In this document: one piece after another, positions 18,457 to 28,136 of the stretch
Numbering within the stretch: position 1 is the first letter of the stretch
Layout of the letters: every line of letters begins with the position of its first letter
Assembly (NCBI GenBank): GCA_032027005.1
Contig: JAVSMW010000003.1
Coordinates: forward strand, 124,001-188,000
Direction: 5' to 3'
Source of the DNA: JAVSMW01 sp032027005
GTDB taxonomy: Bacteria > Bacillota > Thermincolia > Thermincolales > UBA2595
DNA: 64,000 bases
Position numbers and translations under genes: made by a program
The notes under the pieces: model-generated
Databases searched by the model: none
What the model was told of the DNA's origin: nothing
The model's input: only the letters and a program-made list of their open reading frames with translations

Positions 18457-18694
18457 ATTATCACCTCTCTGTTTTAGCATTATATCTTCAAATTCGGGTG
18501 AAAAAGTACAAGCCAGTGATAGTCATTCTCATCACTCTTATTAGTTTTAGTTTAGCATAGAACATTAATCACAGTCAAGGAGGCTGCTTCTTCCATCATG
18601 ATCTTAAGGCAAACAATCGCAGCAACTAGGTATAATATGTCTTTGGCGGAAAAATAATAAAGGCGAACTTATTTCTATTGAAAGGAGAAATATA

Positions 18695-20944
18695 ATGCGA
18701 TATTCAAGACTTTGGACGGGACTGATAAGTGTAATCATAATTGCCTTTGCAATTATAGGTTACTATGGCTGGCGCATTTATCAAGTTGCACCGCCCATTC
18801 CACAGCAGGTAGTTACCCAGGATGGTAAGGTACTCTTTACAAAGGAAGATATTTTGGATGGCCAAAATGTCTGGCAATCTATTGGCGGTCAGGAGGTCGG
18901 AAGTGTATGGGGCCACGGCGCATATATCGCTCCGGATTGGTCTGCTGATTGGCTGCATCGTGAATTAACGTGGATTTTGGACGCCTGGTCAAATGAAAAA
19001 TACAGCAAAAACTACGAAGATCTGGATGCCGAAGAGCAGGCTGTTTTAAAGGCCCGGTTAAAAAAAGAAATCAGGACAAATACCTATGATCCTTCATCAG
19101 GCAATTTAACTGTCTCTGCAATCCGGGCTCAGGCCATTGAAAATGTGAGTAAACACTATGTTTCACTTTTCGGAAATGATCCTGCCCTGGCAGATCTACG
19201 GGAAGCCTACGCTATTAAAGAGAATACAATTAAAGACCCCGAAAGGCTTGAAAAAATAACCAAGTTTTTCTTCTGGGCATCATGGTCATGTGCCACAAAT
19301 CGCCCTGATGACGTTATTACCTATACCTCAAACTGGCCCGGGGAGCCATTGATCGATAATGTCCCAACTGCTCCTTTGATCATTTGGTCTGTGCTGAGTT
19401 TTGTCCTGTTGCTGGCCGGCATCGGAGCCCTGACTTGGTATTATATTACCAGACAGGGTAATAATGCCGAAAATGATCACTGGCCGGAGAAGGATCCGCT
19501 GTTAGCAATTACACCGAGTCCGTCCATGGCGGCTACCCTGAAATATTTCTGGGTTGTGGTAGCCCTGATTGTGGTCCAAATTATCGTTGGGGTAGTTACT
19601 GCCCATTATTCGGTTGAGGGATCATCATTCTACGGAATACCAATTGACCAAATTTTACCTTATTCAGTTTCCAGAACCTGGCACGTCCAGTTAGCTATCT
19701 TCTGGATAGCCACGGCCTGGCTGGCTACCGGCCTATTCCTGGCACCTGCGGTTTCCGGCCATGAGCCTAAATTCCAAAGATTTGGCGTAAACTTTTTATT
19801 CATCGCACTCCTCATCATCGTGGTAGGTTCACTGGCAGGCCAGTGGCTGGCAGTAAATCAATCTTTGGATTATGTCTCTAACTTCTGGTTAGGGCACCAG
19901 GGCTGGGAATATGTAGACTTAGGCAGGTTCTGGCAGTTGTTCCTGACAGTCGGCCTCTTCCTCTGGCTGATTATGATGTTCCGGGCAATTCTGCCGGTCT
20001 TTAAAAAACCTAATGAGAATCGCAGCCTGTTGTTACTATTTGTTATTGCCATAGCGGCAATCCCAATATTTTATATCCCCGGTCTGATGTGGGGCCGCCA
20101 GCCTCATTATGCCATGGTTGAATATTTCCGCTGGTGGGTGGTCCACTTGTGGGTTGAAGGCTTTTTCGAGGTCTTTGCCACTGTTACAATTGCCTTCTTG
20201 TTTACCAGAATGGGGCTCTTAAAGCATGATACTGCCACCAAGTCGGTGTTGTTTTCCACAACTATTTTCCTGTTTGGCGGTATCATCGGGACCTTCCACC
20301 ACTTGTATTTTACCGGTACCCCAATTGCAGTAATGGCTTTGGGAGCGGTCTTCAGTGCCTTGGAAGTTGTGCCTCTGGTCCTGATAGGTTTTGAGGCCTA
20401 TCATAACTTGAGTCTTAGTAAAGCTAAAGATTGGGTCAAAGCCTATAAATGGCCCATCTACTGTTTTATCGCTGTAGCCTTCTGGAACCTGGTGGGGGCA
20501 GGATTATTTGGCTTCTTTATCAACCCGCCCATAGCCCTTTACTATATGCAAGGTTTAAATACCACACCGGTTCACGGCCACACGGCTTTGTTCGGAGTCT
20601 ACGGTATGCTGGGCATCGGCTTGATGCTGTTCTGCCTTAAAGGTCTGGCTTATCACAGAGAATGGAAAGACGGGACTATTAAATTTGCCTTCTGGGCTAT
20701 TAACATAGGCCTTTTCGTAATGGTTGTGTTGAGTATCTTACCAGTTGGCTTTATGCAAACCTGGGCCAGTGTGGAACACGGGATGTGGTATGCCCGTTCT
20801 GCTGAGTTTTTGCAAAGGGATATCGTCAAAACCTTCCACTGGCTGAGAATCATCGGTGATACAATATTTGCTATCGGTGCCCTGGCACTGGGTTGGTTTG
20901 TTCTCGGCTTAAAAGGCGGTTGGTCTTTAAAAGACCGTAGGTAA
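18695..20944 (+). CDS. norZ: Quinol-dependent nitric oxide reductase (qNor)
   Basis: 749 aa, single-chain qNor length. Reduces 2 NO to N2O with quinol electrons in the cytoplasmic membrane, for denitrification or NO detoxification. The N-terminal helix is followed by a periplasmic cytochrome c-like domain without heme-binding cysteines (DGQNVWQSIGGQEVGSVWGH), then about 13 helices of the heme-copper oxidase type. His ligands are in SRTWHVQLAIFW, GTFHHLYFTG and HGHTALFGVYG. AAGGAG lies 8 nt before the ATG. A TATAAT at 18631-18636 lacks a good -35, which would fit activator control. Monocistronic, closed by a terminator shared with the iron operon. Confidence 0.93.
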   Translation: MRYSRLWTGLISVIIIAFAIIGYYGWRIYQVAPPIPQQVVTQDGKVLFTKEDILDGQNVWQSIGGQEVGSVWGHGAYIAPDWSADWLHRELTWILDAWSNEKYSKNYEDLDAEEQAVLKARLKKEIRTNTYDPSSGNLTVSAIRAQAIENVSKHYVSLFGNDPALADLREAYAIKENTIKDPERLEKITKFFFWASWSCATNRPDDVITYTSNWPGEPLIDNVPTAPLIIWSVLSFVLLLAGIGALTWYYITRQGNNAENDHWPEKDPLLAITPSPSMAATLKYFWVVVALIVVQIIVGVVTAHYSVEGSSFYGIPIDQILPYSVSRTWHVQLAIFWIATAWLATGLFLAPAVSGHEPKFQRFGVNFLFIALLIIVVGSLAGQWLAVNQSLDYVSNFWLGHQGWEYVDLGRFWQLFLTVGLFLWLIMMFRAILPVFKKPNENRSLLLLFVIAIAAIPIFYIPGLMWGRQPHYAMVEYFRWWVVHLWVEGFFEVFATVTIAFLFTRMGLLKHDTATKSVLFSTTIFLFGGIIGTFHHLYFTGTPIAVMALGAVFSALEVVPLVLIGFEAYHNLSLSKAKDWVKAYKWPIYCFIAVAFWNLVGAGLFGFFINPPIALYYMQGLNTTPVHGHTALFGVYGMLGIGLMLFCLKGLAYHREWKDGTIKFAFWAINIGLFVMVVLSILPVGFMQTWASVEHGMWYARSAEFLQRDIVKTFHWLRIIGDTIFAIGALALGWFVLGLKGGWSLKDRR

Positions 20945-20980
20945 CCCCTGGCCCCAAAAATATAGTCATCCAGTATATTA

Positions 20981-21011
20981 AGACCGGACACTCAATGTGG
21001 CCGGTCTTTTG
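20981..21011. terminator. Bidirectional terminator, qNor and iron operon
   Basis: Stem AGACCGG/CCGGTCT (20981-20987 with 21001-21007), with T-rich flanks on both sides. The stop codon of the ABC ATPase lies in its loop. Confidence 0.75.
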
Positions 21012-21669
21012 CGTTGTGTTGACTCTCACTCACTTTTCCGTGATCCAGTTTAATTTGTCTCTCCGCCAACATTCCCACCTCCAGATCATGGGTAACTACG
21101 ATTATGGTATGCCCTTCTTGATGGAGTTCTTTAAACAACGCTGTCACAATCCGCTCGTTTTCTTCATCCAGATTACCTGTCGGTTCGTCGGCCAAAACAA
21201 TAGCCGGATAGTTTATCAGGGCCCTTGCAATACAAACCCTTTGCTGTTCCCCTCCGGACAGCTGACCGGGCAAGTGATGGGCTCTGTTTTCAAGTCTTAC
21301 CCGGTTTAAGGCTTCCATTGCTTCTTTTTCATCTGGCATGCTGTGATAATACTGGGCTAATAATATATTTTCCAGGGCAGTTAGGTGAGGCACCAGGTGA
21401 AATTGCTGAAAAACCAGACCAATCTTATCCCGCCTGATTTCTGTCAACCGTTTTTGATTCAGACAACTGGTATCAGTCCCGTCAACAATTACTGACCCTG
21501 TAGTTGGCTTATCCATACACCCGATCAGATTAAGCATAGTGCTTTTCCCCGAGCCGGAAGGTCCCATAATGGAAACCCATTCTCCGGCCTTCACCACAAG
21601 GTCAAATTCTCTGAGAGCATGGACGCTCCCGTAGGATTTGGACACTCCCTTCATCTCCAGTATATTCAT
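20992..21669 (-). CDS. ABC transporter ATP-binding protein (MacB/LolD type), iron operon
   Basis: 225 aa. Walker A GPSGSGKST, signature LSGGEQQRV, Walker B IVLADEPTGNLD and H-loop VVTHD are all intact. It is the last gene of the operon, and the order (FTR1-like, P19-like, DUF2318 membrane protein, two FtsX/MacB permeases, ATPase) matches the p19 iron-uptake locus of Campylobacter jejuni. It presumably powers the two permeases. A 146-nt gap with two hairpins separates it from the second permease gene. Confidence 0.88.
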   Translation of the reverse strand: MNILEMKGVSKSYGSVHALREFDLVVKAGEWVSIMGPSGSGKSTMLNLIGCMDKPTTGSVIVDGTDTSCLNQKRLTEIRRDKIGLVFQQFHLVPHLTALENILLAQYYHSMPDEKEAMEALNRVRLENRAHHLPGQLSGGEQQRVCIARALINYPAIVLADEPTGNLDEENERIVTALFKELHQEGHTIIVVTHDLEVGMLAERQIKLDHGKVSESQHNAKDRPH

Positions 21670-21716
21670 AAATCTCTCCCTTTCAGTTACGCATTAATAA
21701 CTTATCCTATCGTAAA

Positions 21717-21789
21717 ACTCCCACTTCTATAAGTGGGAGTGGCTCCCCGTACTCCGCTTCGGTGGGGGTTGACTCCCCCACCGAAGTAT
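21717..21789. repeat. Twin-hairpin intergenic element inside the iron operon
   Basis: Two perfect hairpins lie back to back: CTCCCACTT/AAGTGGGAG (about 21719-21741) and CTTCGGTGGGGG/CCCCCACCGAAG (about 21763-21789). This resembles IS200/IS605 end structures or a REP-like element. It may also act as an attenuator or RNA-stability element between permease and ATPase. Confidence 0.5.
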
Positions 21790-21815
21790 CGATGTTTAAC
21801 TTTAGTTGAACGAGT

Positions 21816-22949
21816 TCACTCGCCCTTAAGTACCAGCGCCGGTTCTACATGTACAGCTGTTTTTACAGGTATAAGACTTGCAATAGCCGTCACAAACAAT
21901 GACATCAATATAACAAATAAAGTCACTTCAATCCTGAATGAAATGTAGGATTGAAAAACACTCTGGCCAATCACCTGGGCTAAGCCTATTCCCAGAACAG
22001 TACCGGTCAAACCTCCAACTAACCCAAGGGCCAGCCCTTCACCTAAAAATTCAAAAATGATACTGCGGTTCTGGGCGCCCAGAGCCTTTCTTAAACCTAT
22101 TTCTTTGCGGCGTTCTAAGACCATAGTCATCATAGTAGTGGCTACACATAACAAGGTTGACAACAGAATGATTAAAATAACTAGATAGACCAGGGATTTT
22201 ATTTTCTCCAAAATAATCCCTTCGCTTTTGGCAATTTGTTTAATAGGCCTGAACTCTACATCTGATATCACACGGTTTATTTTTTCCAAACTCTGGCTAA
22301 GTTCATCACTTTTACCTAAGATACTAAGATATACCAGGTTAGCCTGATTGTTCACCTCAAATAAATTCTGCGCAACAGGGAGGTTAACAAAAACCTGATT
22401 ATCTTCAGTGCTGCCGGTTTTCACAATGCCTTTTACGGTCAGCTCGACTCCATTACCTGAAATTTCATCTTTCAATGCAACTGTATCACCGGCAGCCAGA
22501 TTAAGTTTAGCTGCAACATTATCCCCTATTAGCACAGATTTCCTGTCATCTCTTGCCAATCGGTCTGTTCCGGTAATCTGCCAGTATGGTGTCACTTTCC
22601 AGATCTGATCCAGCCAAAGGCCAACTATTACCAGCTTTTTGCTGCCCACCGTGCCTATATGGTATAAATAAGGGCTGTATCCTTCTATTTTTTCCGGATT
22701 AATACCAGCAACTACCTCTTCAATTTTGTTTTCACCGAGTAGATTCCCCTGTTTCGGAGTCATGACGAAATTGGCTCCATAGGAACGAAGTTCTTTGCTC
22801 ATTTTATTATTGATATCATAATAAACACTTAGCATCCCGGAAATAACCCCGGTCCCGATAACCAGAGAGGCTAAAGCTATTATCACCCGTGATTTTCTCT
22901 TTAATAATGCCCTCGCAATCATTCTAATGTACATAGAAAACCTGAGCAA
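21816..22949 (-). CDS. FtsX/MacB-type ABC permease, iron operon (second)
   Basis: 377 aa. One N-terminal helix, a large extracytoplasmic MacB-like domain (~45-240) and three C-terminal helices with the family's 'RRKEIGLRKALGA' cytoplasmic loop. The TTG start has AGGAGGG 7 nt upstream. It is paralogous to the next upstream gene. In the homologous p19 locus these permeases are needed for iron uptake at low iron. Confidence 0.85.
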   Translation of the reverse strand: MLRFSMYIRMIARALLKRKSRVIIALASLVIGTGVISGMLSVYYDINNKMSKELRSYGANFVMTPKQGNLLGENKIEEVVAGINPEKIEGYSPYLYHIGTVGSKKLVIVGLWLDQIWKVTPYWQITGTDRLARDDRKSVLIGDNVAAKLNLAAGDTVALKDEISGNGVELTVKGIVKTGSTEDNQVFVNLPVAQNLFEVNNQANLVYLSILGKSDELSQSLEKINRVISDVEFRPIKQIAKSEGIILEKIKSLVYLVILIILLSTLLCVATTMMTMVLERRKEIGLRKALGAQNRSIIFEFLGEGLALGLVGGLTGTVLGIGLAQVIGQSVFQSYISFRIEVTLFVILMSLFVTAIASLIPVKTAVHVEPALVLKGE

Positions 22950-22961
22950 CTGTGATCCCTC

Positions 22962-24260
22962 CTAGCGGCCGCCGTGCAGGACTTCTGCCGGCCTCATCCC
23001 GATAATCATCCTCATAGCTGAAAAACTGCCTGCCATAGCGACACCCACCGATAGAATCAGGACTATGGGGATGACCAACATATTAAAACTAAGACTTGTG
23101 CCAAAGACATTGCGCCCGATGACCTGAGCAAAGCCTAAGCCGATTCCGTAACCTGCTATACCTCCAAGCAGCCCGGTTATCGACGCTTCGCTCAAAAAAA
23201 GGAGAACAACCTGCCAGTTTTCTGCCCCCAGAGCCTTCATTAGTCCAATTTCCTTACTTCTTTCCAGGACTTTAGTAGTCATCAGACTGGAAATGCCGAG
23301 AGCGGAACTTATCAATGCCGTTAAAGTCAGTAGAGCCATTAAAAGTTGGATTTTGCTCAAAATTACGCCTTCTGAACTGGCTACTTTACGAATGGGTTTG
23401 GCCACTACGCCTGGTATAACTTCCTCAATCTGATAAGCTATAGCAGTTACATATGCAGTGCAGTACCATCTCTCAAACTCTTCGGCAGTAAGAGAATCCT
23501 TATCTCTCTCCGCTTTTCGGGCTAACTCATTTTCAGGTGTAGTCAGGGCGCTTACCTCAACTTTGGCAACTTTACCTTCAAGCCCGGTTAAATCCTGAAC
23601 AAGCTTTAAAGGAGCATAAATTCTTTGCTCATCCTCATTGCCGCCCTCTATTACTCCTCTTACAAGCATTTCCTGGGATACTTTCCCGCCGTCTGTATTG
23701 AGTACGACATTGAAGGTATCACCGGGGGCTAATTTTAAGTTTTGCGCAATTTTATTGCCAACCATTACTCCGTTGTTGGGATTTAGATCATCCACCCAGC
23801 TCCCTTTTACTTCCCACCATGTTTTCATTTGTTTTACCCCGGTTGCCACTTTTTCCCCGGTATCAATCTGAAGGGGCTTATCAAACCATGTCCCGACCAG
23901 AAGAAACTCACTGCCGTTCTCGGCCCTACCCGTAACTTCCAGGTAAGGCGCAAAGGCCACTATGTTATTGGCCCAAAAAATCATCTTTAACTTTTGCAGG
24001 TTGCTTTCATTAATGTGCTCATTGCCGGTCAACGGGTTGTAGTCCACTCCGCCGATTTCCACCGGAATTGTTTCCCGCTGAGGTTCCACCATCAAATTGG
24101 CCCCATAAGTTTTTAATTCTTTATTAACTTTATCACCTACATCCAGTGTTACTGTCAGCATAGCACCGGCTAGGGAAGCACCAAAGGCGATAGTGATAAT
24201 CGCCAGAAACTTTGATCTGAGGCCTTTGGTAAAAGCTTTACGCAGCATGCTGAAAAACAA
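22962..24260 (-). CDS. FtsX/MacB-type ABC permease, iron operon (first)
   Basis: 432 aa, same topology as its neighbour: N-terminal helix (IITIAFGASLAGAMLTVTLD), long outer domain, three C-terminal helices with the loop 'ERSKEIGLMKALGAENWQ'. Ends in 'RPAEVLHGG', a common ending of this family. Only 12 nt separate it from the second permease. Start TTG 24260, or ATG at 24248. Confidence 0.85.
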   Translation of the reverse strand: MFFSMLRKAFTKGLRSKFLAIITIAFGASLAGAMLTVTLDVGDKVNKELKTYGANLMVEPQRETIPVEIGGVDYNPLTGNEHINESNLQKLKMIFWANNIVAFAPYLEVTGRAENGSEFLLVGTWFDKPLQIDTGEKVATGVKQMKTWWEVKGSWVDDLNPNNGVMVGNKIAQNLKLAPGDTFNVVLNTDGGKVSQEMLVRGVIEGGNEDEQRIYAPLKLVQDLTGLEGKVAKVEVSALTTPENELARKAERDKDSLTAEEFERWYCTAYVTAIAYQIEEVIPGVVAKPIRKVASSEGVILSKIQLLMALLTLTALISSALGISSLMTTKVLERSKEIGLMKALGAENWQVVLLFLSEASITGLLGGIAGYGIGLGFAQVIGRNVFGTSLSFNMLVIPIVLILSVGVAMAGSFSAMRMIIGMRPAEVLHGGR

Positions 24261-24273
24261 GAAAAAGCACCCC

Positions 24274-25551
24274 CTACTCCTGGAAAACTTCCTGTTTTTG
24301 TTCCAAATCGACCGTACTGATTACGAGATTACTACCATCTGTACTGTTTTTGATGGGAATGGGATTACACCCGCCCGGAAAGCCAATGGTAGGTATGTTA
24401 ATCACCACATCACAGTTTTTACATATTACTTCTTTTCCCCTTTGGTAATATCCAGCCTGGCCGCAGATATCGCATGCATCCAGACCTGTCCCAAACAGGT
24501 TCTCCCCTTTTCTGATGACTATAAATCTGGTTTCTACATTCTGGGGAGTCATGTAAGAATACCTATGCAGTTTGCCGTCATTAACTTGTTCCAATGAAAT
24601 TATAATCTGGCTGCCCTGTGCAGATACTGGTGTGGGTGGTTCAAGTTTGGTATTTTTATTGGCAAAGGCCATATCTCCTCCTAAGATCACCACCACTACA
24701 AACAGACATAAACCCAAAGCCTTTATCCATCGTTTCTCGATAGTAAAAGCGGCTAGCAGCTTTCTTCCTTGTGCGGGATTTACAGTAGAAACTGTATCAG
24801 GATAGTCCCTTTTTACCCTTCTGTACAGCAAATTCCAAAGAACAACGGTTATTCCCACCAGCACATAGAAAAACATCGGATAATAGCTATTGATCAAAGG
24901 GGCAATTATATTAACGGCCCAGGAGGTCAAAGGAAGTACTCCAGTGGCAAATAATACCTGCACACTCGTAATCGCCTGCCTCAAAATCACGACTATGGAA
25001 ACAGCCAGACTAAAAAGCATAAACTGCTTAAAGGTAATTCTCTGCTGCAGGCGGAGAAAAATGAGCACAAAAATAACTGTAATTGTTAAAGCCAGTATAA
25101 CCCCGGCTATTTTTAAAACCGCTTCTGAATTGAGCAAATTTGCAGACATCAGAAAAATTGAATTCATAAACAGCATTATTTCTGTCACTTTCACCAGAAT
25201 AAGAATTCCTATTGCCATTGTTACAATCATATATGAAAAAATTGAAGCTTCATTTTGTGCAGCGACCTTACTTACCCGTCCTGACCGAAACTTCCGCCAG
25301 ATCCATAACCAGCATCCACCGGCAGTCAATAAGACTGCCAGGGATAAATATCCTTCAAACACTTCCCGGTCACCAAAAAAATCAACACCATAAACTAAAA
25401 CAAAGGCACAAATGGCTGCCAATAGAAGACCAAAATATACGGTTTTCTTTTGTTTGTTTAAGCCCGCACTATTTAGACCCATCACAAACAGCAGCAAAAT
25501 TAATCCCGCTTCCACTGCACTATTTAAGATTGTTGCCATTGCGGCAAGCAT
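24274..25551 (-). CDS. DUF2318 membrane protein of the iron operon
   Basis: 425 aa. Eight or nine membrane helices, then a C-terminal extracytoplasmic DUF2318 domain with CDICG and CKNCD cysteine pairs (~345-380) and the ending 'NPIPIKNSTDGSNLVIS'. Homologues (Cj1660 type) sit beside P19 and FTR1 genes and are thought to handle electrons or metal for iron uptake. Start ATG 25551 is chosen because GGAGGTG lies 9 nt upstream. The gene overlaps nothing and is 13 nt from the first permease. Confidence 0.8.
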   Translation of the reverse strand: MLAAMATILNSAVEAGLILLLFVMGLNSAGLNKQKKTVYFGLLLAAICAFVLVYGVDFFGDREVFEGYLSLAVLLTAGGCWLWIWRKFRSGRVSKVAAQNEASIFSYMIVTMAIGILILVKVTEIMLFMNSIFLMSANLLNSEAVLKIAGVILALTITVIFVLIFLRLQQRITFKQFMLFSLAVSIVVILRQAITSVQVLFATGVLPLTSWAVNIIAPLINSYYPMFFYVLVGITVVLWNLLYRRVKRDYPDTVSTVNPAQGRKLLAAFTIEKRWIKALGLCLFVVVVILGGDMAFANKNTKLEPPTPVSAQGSQIIISLEQVNDGKLHRYSYMTPQNVETRFIVIRKGENLFGTGLDACDICGQAGYYQRGKEVICKNCDVVINIPTIGFPGGCNPIPIKNSTDGSNLVISTVDLEQKQEVFQE

Positions 25552-25619
25552 TGTTCGACACCTCCCCCGGAACAAATAACAGGAAATTACCCGGCCGATT
25601 TATGTCGGCCGGGTCGATA

Positions 25620-26249
25620 TTACCACTTTCTGGGCACATAGGGGAATTCCCATGTTAACTCAATAGATTTCTTCCAAAAAGTGCCCTGGACTCCGGTATC
25701 CTTGTCTGTGTGGATTAGGAAATCCTGTTTTTCAGGAGAGTCAATGTAGTAGGTAAGTTGATATGTACCTGCGCCCATCATTTTAATGTTTGCCCCATAA
25801 TGAGAGCCGTCACCTGCATTCATTGGCATAAAGCTGCCTTCCTGGACCTGATTGCTGTCTTTATGAACCAGCTTGTATTTCACTGTCAGATAAGGCACAA
25901 ATTCTCCTACCCCAAAACCCAGCGGGTTATTTTCCAAAGCAGAAATATCTGCTTCCAGGTGAATATCGGATTGGTCAGCTTTAAGTCCGGCCTTTTGCGT
26001 CGGCTCCATAATAACAGGTTTCAGGTAAACCGCTGCTACCCTCAAACCGCCTTCAGGTGCATCCACTTCATCTCCGATAGGATATTCACGGAAACTTGCA
26101 TTACCTGCTGCCGGTGCTTCGCTATCTTTAGATTCAGTTTGTACCTGTTCTTTTTGGGCATTTTCTCCTTCGTTCTTAGTTGTGCCGCAGCCTGCAACAG
26201 CCCCGATAAACAGCAATCCTAACAACATCAATATTAAGTATTTTTTCAT
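25620..26249 (-). CDS. P19/FetP/Tp34-type iron-binding lipoprotein
   Basis: 209 aa. Lipoprotein signal (LFIGAVAGCG) and a linker rich in E/Q/K. The mature domain matches the P19 family: 'FREYPIGDEVDAPEGGLRVA', 'VIMEPT', 'SDIHLEADI', 'FVPYLTVKYKL', 'MPMNAGDGSHYGANIKM'. The Met and His residues in these strands are the usual metal ligands. It binds ferric or cupric ions at the cell surface and delivers to the FTR1 permease encoded just upstream (17 nt). AGGAGG site before ATG. Confidence 0.88.
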   Translation of the reverse strand: MKKYLILMLLGLLFIGAVAGCGTTKNEGENAQKEQVQTESKDSEAPAAGNASFREYPIGDEVDAPEGGLRVAAVYLKPVIMEPTQKAGLKADQSDIHLEADISALENNPLGFGVGEFVPYLTVKYKLVHKDSNQVQEGSFMPMNAGDGSHYGANIKMMGAGTYQLTYYIDSPEKQDFLIHTDKDTGVQGTFWKKSIELTWEFPYVPRKW

Positions 26250-26266
26250 TGTCTGACCTCCTGATT

Positions 26267-27460
26267 TTATAAATTTATTTTAATGGTTTTGGACTGAAAG
26301 GCTTTTTGGTAGACTAATCCGCCTATAGCCGCCAAAACCAGTACTCCCTGGAGAGTTATCGACTCTATCGTAGGATAAATACCGAGGAATCCGACAGTGG
26401 GTATATTCACAGGAGTAATTCCTACTGCCCCGCCGGCCTGAAGTTCGTTAATTCCCTGTCCGGCGAAGACAAAGGCCAGATAATACATTAAACAGCTGGT
26501 ACCAATAAAGAATGGTTTGGTGGGGATTTTCACAGAGCCGTAGCGGACTAAGGCGAAAATTATGATCAAAGCAATAGTTCCGGCCAACATCCCGGTAAGA
26601 ATCATTTTGGCGTGCCCCTGTTCTGCTCCTGAAAACATGGCCACATAAAATAATACTGTTTCAGCCCCTTCCCGGTAGACTGCCAAAAACACTGTAAACC
26701 ATAAAGCCAGCATACTTCCCGTGCCTAGAGATTGTTTGATTTTGCCTTCAATGTAATTTTGCCATTTCTTGGCTTCCACTTTGCTGATCAACCAGAAACT
26801 TACCGAAAACAGTACACCAACCGCAATCAGCATGGTAACCCCTTCTAAGATTTCCTGGCCGGCACCGCTTACGTTGAACAAAAACTTGATAGCCGCAGCA
26901 GTGGCCAGACTTGCCACAATCGCCATTGCTCCCCCCTGATAGATAACCCGGATTTTATCTCTGTTCCCTGACTTATACAGGTAAGCAATTATTGCTCCAA
27001 GAATCAATATTGCTTCAAAACCTTCCCGGACAATAATCATAAACGAAGAGAGAAATACTCCGAAACTGCTTTGGTTGGTTCCATCCAATTGGTTAGCTAA
27101 CTGTCGCAGCTGTTTCATTAATTCCTGGTTTTGTCTCTGGACTTCTTTAATTTCTTTTCCTTCACTCATGGATTTTTTAATATCCCGGAATTTACCTTCC
27201 ACCTGGGCGTTAGCCTGTGCGGATACATTTAAACGCACAACTTTCTCCATTTGGGCGCCTTCATACGGCCCAAAGTAGGCCTCATTTACAAATTCTTTTG
27301 CTTTGGCTACATCGCCTTGGCGATAAGCCTCTGTGGCCTTATTTAATTCTTTTTCTATATCATTTACCACATCATTCCAGGTCTTCTGTGCTGCAAGTAC
27401 AGGTGAAGCCAGCAAAGTAAATAGAATCAGAGAAATAATGAAAATCATATTTTTTTTCAT
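26267..27460 (-). CDS. FTR1-family iron permease
   Basis: 397 aa. A signal sequence and a helical extracytoplasmic N-terminal part (~25-125, rich in E/K/Q) precede seven membrane helices. The two FTR1 iron motifs are present: REGFEAIL (~152) and REGAETVLFY (~265). First gene of the operon, with a near-ideal GGAGGTGA site 5 nt before ATG. Promoter and Fur boxes lie at 27.50-27.63 kb. Confidence 0.9.
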   Translation of the reverse strand: MKKNMIFIISLILFTLLASPVLAAQKTWNDVVNDIEKELNKATEAYRQGDVAKAKEFVNEAYFGPYEGAQMEKVVRLNVSAQANAQVEGKFRDIKKSMSEGKEIKEVQRQNQELMKQLRQLANQLDGTNQSSFGVFLSSFMIIVREGFEAILILGAIIAYLYKSGNRDKIRVIYQGGAMAIVASLATAAAIKFLFNVSGAGQEILEGVTMLIAVGVLFSVSFWLISKVEAKKWQNYIEGKIKQSLGTGSMLALWFTVFLAVYREGAETVLFYVAMFSGAEQGHAKMILTGMLAGTIALIIIFALVRYGSVKIPTKPFFIGTSCLMYYLAFVFAGQGINELQAGGAVGITPVNIPTVGFLGIYPTIESITLQGVLVLAAIGGLVYQKAFQSKTIKINL

Positions 27461-27505
27461 CTGATCACCTCCCTCCGGTCCTTATCTTAGATTACCAGCA
27501 TGATC

Positions 27506-27518
27506 GATAATCATTATC
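27506..27518 (-). promoter_or_regulatory. Fur box 2
   Basis: GATAATCATTATC, near the Fur consensus core. It lies in the leader 46 nt before the FTR1 start codon. Confidence 0.7.
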
Positions 27519-27575
27519 ATTTGTCTGGCAAAAATATCGCCTGTAATATGACAGGCACTTGTAACGCATGAAACC

Positions 27576-27588
27576 GATAATCATTTTC
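27576..27588 (-). promoter_or_regulatory. Fur box 1 at the transcription start
   Basis: GATAATCATTTTC lies about 12 nt downstream of the -10 box of the iron-operon promoter, where a bound repressor would block initiation. Confidence 0.7.
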
Positions 27589-27599
27589 AATCTGGTATT

Positions 27600-27628
27600 A
27601 TTATAATTTACAATAAGAGGAACGTCAA
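27600..27628 (-). promoter_or_regulatory. Promoter of the iron-uptake operon
   Basis: On the minus strand: TTGACG (27628-27623), 17-nt spacer, TATAAT (27605-27600). Almost consensus sigma-A spacing and sequence, directly followed by Fur box 1. Confidence 0.8.
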
Positions 27629-27651
27629 GTATTTTTTAGGAAAACTATCAA

Positions 27652-27685
27652 AACAAAAAACCAGAACGCAAACTTGCGCCTGGCT
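27652..27685 (-). terminator. Rho-independent terminator after the Rnk-like gene
   Basis: Stem CCAG..CGCAA with TTGCG..CTGG (about 27661-27682), followed on the minus strand by a T-rich run. Confidence 0.75.
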
Positions 27686-27722
27686 TTATGTAAATATAAG
27701 TATTCTGGTGAGGACATCCCCA

Positions 27723-28136
27723 TTACAGTTCAAAGTCACCGGCGGCTTCAGGCTGATAAAGAAGGTTTACTACTTCTAACCGCACTATCCCGTCAGGAAC
27801 CTGCCAATCAATAACATCCCCCAGGCGATAGCCAAGGATTGCTGTCCCTACCGGGGCCAAGACAGATATTTTATCTGCACTTAAATCTGCATCCACAGGA
27901 TAAACCAGCGAATACACCATTTCTTCCCCGGAGTCCAAGTCCTTCAAGACAACTTTCGAATTCATGGTAATTACATCACCGGGAATTTCCGCGGAAGTAA
28001 CTACCTGGGCCCGATTAAGTTCATGCTCTAGGTTTAACAGATACCCTTTGGGGCCTACTTCGAACTCTTTCGCTTCACCGATAAGTTTCTGCAATCTTTT
28101 TTTATCAATTTCCGTAATAAAAATATTTCTTGACAC
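27723..28136 (-). CDS. Rnk/GreA-C-terminal-domain protein
   Basis: 137 aa. N-terminal short helical part (ITEIDKKRLQKLIGE) followed by the GreA/GreB C-terminal FKBP-like domain: 'VTMNSKVVLKDLDSGEEMVYSLVYP', 'VLAPVGTAILGYRLGD'. Length and layout fit Rnk (regulator of nucleoside diphosphate kinase), which binds RNA polymerase but lacks the long Gre coiled coil. Monocistronic with its own terminator. Confidence 0.8.
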   Translation of the reverse strand: MSRNIFITEIDKKRLQKLIGEAKEFEVGPKGYLLNLEHELNRAQVVTSAEIPGDVITMNSKVVLKDLDSGEEMVYSLVYPVDADLSADKISVLAPVGTAILGYRLGDVIDWQVPDGIVRLEVVNLLYQPEAAGDFEL

